A DNA stretch of 17,244 bases from the NCBI RefSeq assembly GCF_003243465.1, contig NZ_QFQZ01000090.1:1-17244 (forward strand), given 5' to 3'. This document shows positions 15,469 through 17,244 of the stretch, piece by piece. This stretch comes from Caulobacter segnis (lineage in GTDB: Bacteria > Pseudomonadota > Alphaproteobacteria > Caulobacterales > Caulobacteraceae). Within the stretch, counting starts at the first letter, position 1. Each line of letters opens with the position of its first letter. The position numbers and the translations under genes are program-made. The notes beneath the pieces were generated by a model. That model was not told where the DNA came from. It did not search any database and worked only from the letters and a program-made list of their open reading frames with translations.

Positions 15469-16446
15469 ATGGCCACGGTGATCGACACCCTCAAGGCTCG
15501 CGGCCCGGAAGACCGGGCGGTGCGCCACCCCGAAAAGCAGAACCGTCCGGATACGCCGGTGCTGCGCAAGCCCGAGTGGCTGCGCGTGCGCGCTCCGGGC
15601 TCGGGTCAGTATAACGAGACCAAGAGCATCGTGCGGGAGAACCGCCTGCACACGGTCTGCGAGGAAGCGGCCTGTCCGAACATCGGCGAGTGCTGGAGCC
15701 AGAAGCACGCGACCATGATGATCATGGGCGAGATCTGCACCCGCGCCTGCGCCTTCTGCAACGTCACCACGGGCCTGCCGACCCAGCTCGATCCCGACGA
15801 GCCGCGCCGTGTGGCCGAGGCCGTCGCCAAGATGGGCCTCAAGCACGTGGTCATCACCTCGGTGGACCGCGATGACCTCCTGGACGGCGGCGCTCGTCAC
15901 TTCGCCGAAGTCGTCACCGCCATCCGCGCCGCTGCGCCGGGCACGACGATCGAGATCCTGACGCCGGACTTCCTGCGCAAGGACGGCGCTGAGAACGTGG
16001 TGATCGATTCCAAGCCTGACGTCTTCAACCACAACCTCGAGACCGTCCCGCGGCTCTATCTGAAGATCCGCCCCGGCGCCCGCTACTACAACTCGCTGCG
16101 CTTGCTGGACCGCGTGAAGCAGCGCGATCCTTCCCAGTTCACCAAGTCCGGCCTGATGGTCGGTCTTGGCGAGACCAAGGAGGAGGTCATGCAGGTGATG
16201 GACGACATGCGTTCTGCCGGCGTCGACTTCATCACCATCGGCCAGTACCTGCAACCGACCCGCAAGCACGCAGCCGTCGAACGCTTCGTCACGCCCGAGG
16301 AGTTCAAGGCCTATGAGGCTATCGCTCGGGCCAAGGGCTTTCTGATGGTTTCGTCCAGCCCGTTGACGCGCTCGTCGCATCACGCCGGCGACGATTTCGC
16401 CAAGCTGCAGGCCGCTCGCCGCGCGCTCGACGCCCGCAAGGCCTGA
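15469..16446 (+). CDS. lipA: Lipoyl synthase (radical SAM)
   Basis: LipA inserts two sulfurs into octanoyl groups on lipoyl domains, making the cofactor used by PdhB, PdhC and other 2-oxoacid dehydrogenases. The 325-residue product (from ATG 15469) has the auxiliary 4Fe-4S ligands Cys64, Cys69 and Cys75 in HTVCEEAACPNIGECW. The radical-SAM cluster is Cys90, Cys94 and Cys97 in CTRACAFC. The C-terminal RSS motif (301-303, in SSPLTRSSHHAG) provides the serine ligand of the auxiliary cluster. An in-frame ATG at 15409 would add 20 residues encoded partly by the 22-bp palindrome. I prefer 15469 because MATVIDTLKAR is the Caulobacter LipA start as I recall it. Neither start has a good Shine-Dalgarno. 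It is divergent from the synthetase gene, and the Coq10/RatA-like gene begins 4 nt after its stop. Confidence 0.97.
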   Translation: MATVIDTLKARGPEDRAVRHPEKQNRPDTPVLRKPEWLRVRAPGSGQYNETKSIVRENRLHTVCEEAACPNIGECWSQKHATMMIMGEICTRACAFCNVTTGLPTQLDPDEPRRVAEAVAKMGLKHVVITSVDRDDLLDGGARHFAEVVTAIRAAAPGTTIEILTPDFLRKDGAENVVIDSKPDVFNHNLETVPRLYLKIRPGARYYNSLRLLDRVKQRDPSQFTKSGLMVGLGETKEEVMQVMDDMRSAGVDFITIGQYLQPTRKHAAVERFVTPEEFKAYEAIARAKGFLMVSSSPLTRSSHHAGDDFAKLQAARRALDARKA

Positions 16447-16450
16447 CGCC

Positions 16451-16903
16451 TTGCATCGTCACGTGGTCACGCGCGTGCTGCCTTACGCGCCGGAGCAACT
16501 GTTTCAGTTGGTCGGTGATGTCGACGCCTATCCGAGCTTCGTGCCCTGGATCACCGGAATGCGCACCTGGAACGTGCGCGAGGACGGCGCGGTCAGCACG
16601 GTCGACGCAGAAGCCCAGGTCGGCTTCTCGTTCCTGCGCGAGAAGTTTGCGACGCGGGTCCGGCGCGATTGCGAGGCGCTGCGCATCGACGTGAACCTGC
16701 TGTATGGGCCCTTCAAGCGCCTTGTGAACGCTTGGCGGTTCGTCCCTGAAGAGGCGGCGACGCGGATCGAGTTCACGATCGATTTTGCGTTCAAGTCCGT
16801 GATGTTAGACGCCCTGCTGGCGGCGAATGTCGACAAGGCCGCCGGCAAGCTGATCGCCTGCTTCGAAGATCGCGCCCGGCAAATCTACGGACCGCAAGCC
16901 TAA
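16451..16903 (+). CDS. Coq10/RatA-like START-domain protein
   Basis: This family binds hydrophobic ligands: mitochondrial Coq10 binds ubiquinone and supports respiration, while E. coli RatA has been described as a ribosome-associated toxin. The 150 residues match the fold: RVLPYAPEQLFQLVGDVDAY (8-27), PSFVPWITGMR, GFSFLREKFATRV (58-70), YGPFKRLVNAWRF (85-97), and a C-terminal amphipathic helix of SVMLDALLAANVDKAAGKLI type closing the pocket. The chosen start is TTG 16451, because MHRHVVTRVLPYAPEQLF matches the usual family N-terminus; a GTG at 16463 would remove four residues. It sits 4 nt after lipA, a frequent alphaproteobacterial pairing that suggests translational coupling. A quinone-chaperone role is more likely than a toxin role here, by context. 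Its stop interlocks with the opposite gene. Confidence 0.88.
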   Translation: MHRHVVTRVLPYAPEQLFQLVGDVDAYPSFVPWITGMRTWNVREDGAVSTVDAEAQVGFSFLREKFATRVRRDCEALRIDVNLLYGPFKRLVNAWRFVPEEAATRIEFTIDFAFKSVMLDALLAANVDKAAGKLIACFEDRARQIYGPQA

Positions 16904-17244
16904 TCCTTCTGGCGCACGGTCTCCTCGATCCGTTCCTCGAAGTCGCCGAGGTTGGCGAACAGGTTCTCGATCGCGAATACCAGGCCGAAGACGCGCGCTG
17001 CGCCGTCGAATTCCAGGTTGCGTGTCACGCCCTTTTCTCGCAGGCTTTCAAAGCAAGTCTGAAAGGCCTGATGCGCGCTCGCGAACGCGATGCGATCGGG
17101 CTTCGGTCCTCCGGCGAGAAAGTCGGCGGACGCCCGCAGGAACCGGCTGCTGGCTTCCAGCATTTCAGCTGCGCCTGGACCGATCGCGTCAGGCAGGGGG
17201 CCTCTCACGGCGCGAGTGACCATCACCGTATCGTCGCGAAGCCG
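16900..17244 (-). CDS. C-terminal part of a probable FUSC-family protein (runs off window)
   Basis: The frame is open from the right edge (residues RLRDDTVMVTRAVRGPLPD onward) to a TAG at 16900-16902, about 114 visible codons. No start needs to be assumed inside the window; an in-frame GTG-ATG pair at 17221-17226 is probably internal. The visible part is soluble and helical, with the segments AAEMLEASSRFLRASADFL and FDGAARVFGLVFAIENLFAN. The pattern RLR-D--VM--RA----PLP and the closing FALxFAxExL-like helix resemble the cytoplasmic C-terminus of FUSC (fusaric-acid-resistance-type) membrane proteins. The membrane segments that would confirm this lie outside. Last visible residues are RIEETVRQKD. 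Confidence 0.6.
   Translation of the reverse strand, partial: RLRDDTVMVTRAVRGPLPDAIGPGAAEMLEASSRFLRASADFLAGGPKPDRIAFASAHQAFQTCFESLREKGVTRNLEFDGAARVFGLVFAIENLFANLGDFEERIEETVRQKD

Overview
This window comes from a GC-rich alphaproteobacterial chromosome, most likely Caulobacter or a close relative. Three things point there: strong G/C bias at third codon positions; the gene order eno - ftsB - pdhA - pdhB - pdhC ... lpd ... lipA - Coq10/RatA-like, which is typical of that group; and an eno promoter that fits the published Caulobacter housekeeping pattern (TTGACGS, 10-14 nt, GCTANAWC). Protein-level resemblance is recalled from memory; no search was run. There is no tRNA, rRNA, CRISPR array, insertion sequence or phage gene, and no sign of recent transfer.

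Layout. (1) 2-1504: pyrG (CTP synthase), cut at its 5' end by the window edge. (2) 1630-1812: rpmF (ribosomal protein L32), with its own promoter, a leader hairpin and a strong terminator. (3) 1935-2927: an exported protein with two retropepsin-like aspartic protease domains, convergent with (4) 2928-3698 (-), an enoyl-CoA hydratase/isomerase family protein. (5) 3814-5094: eno, divergent from (4), ending in a terminator. (6) 5158-5467: about 310 nt without a gene, carrying several small dyads. (7) 5468-5770: ftsB, a divisome protein. (8) 5937-11748: the pyruvate dehydrogenase locus. This holds pdhA (E1 alpha), pdhB (E1 beta with an N-terminal lipoyl domain), pdhC (E2), a glutathione-peroxidase-family gene and lpd (E3), followed 18 nt later by a DUF6880-like protein (11767-13227). 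(9) 13224-15221 on the minus strand: an Aas-type acyl-ACP/acyl-CoA synthetase and a DoxX-family membrane protein. (10) 15469-16903: lipA and a Coq10/RatA-like START-domain protein. (11) 16900-17244 (-): the C-terminus of a probable FUSC-family protein that runs off the right edge.

How the genes fit together. Enolase makes phosphoenolpyruvate. The PDH complex turns the resulting pyruvate into acetyl-CoA. LipA builds the lipoyl cofactor carried by both PdhB and PdhC. The Aas-like synthetase and the hydratase-family enzyme handle acyl thioesters. The peroxidase sits between E2 and E3 in the same transcription direction.

Almost all of this is core metabolism, and I do not see a convincing novel multi-gene system. 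The most interesting signals are non-coding or architectural: a 22-bp perfect palindrome just ahead of lipA, with two further dyads in the same divergent spacer; a hairpin that would bury the Shine-Dalgarno of the aspartic protease gene; abutting or interlocked stop codons at all three convergent gene junctions; near-identical lipoyl domains in PdhB and PdhC; and an uncharacterised DUF6880-like gene at the tail of the PDH locus.
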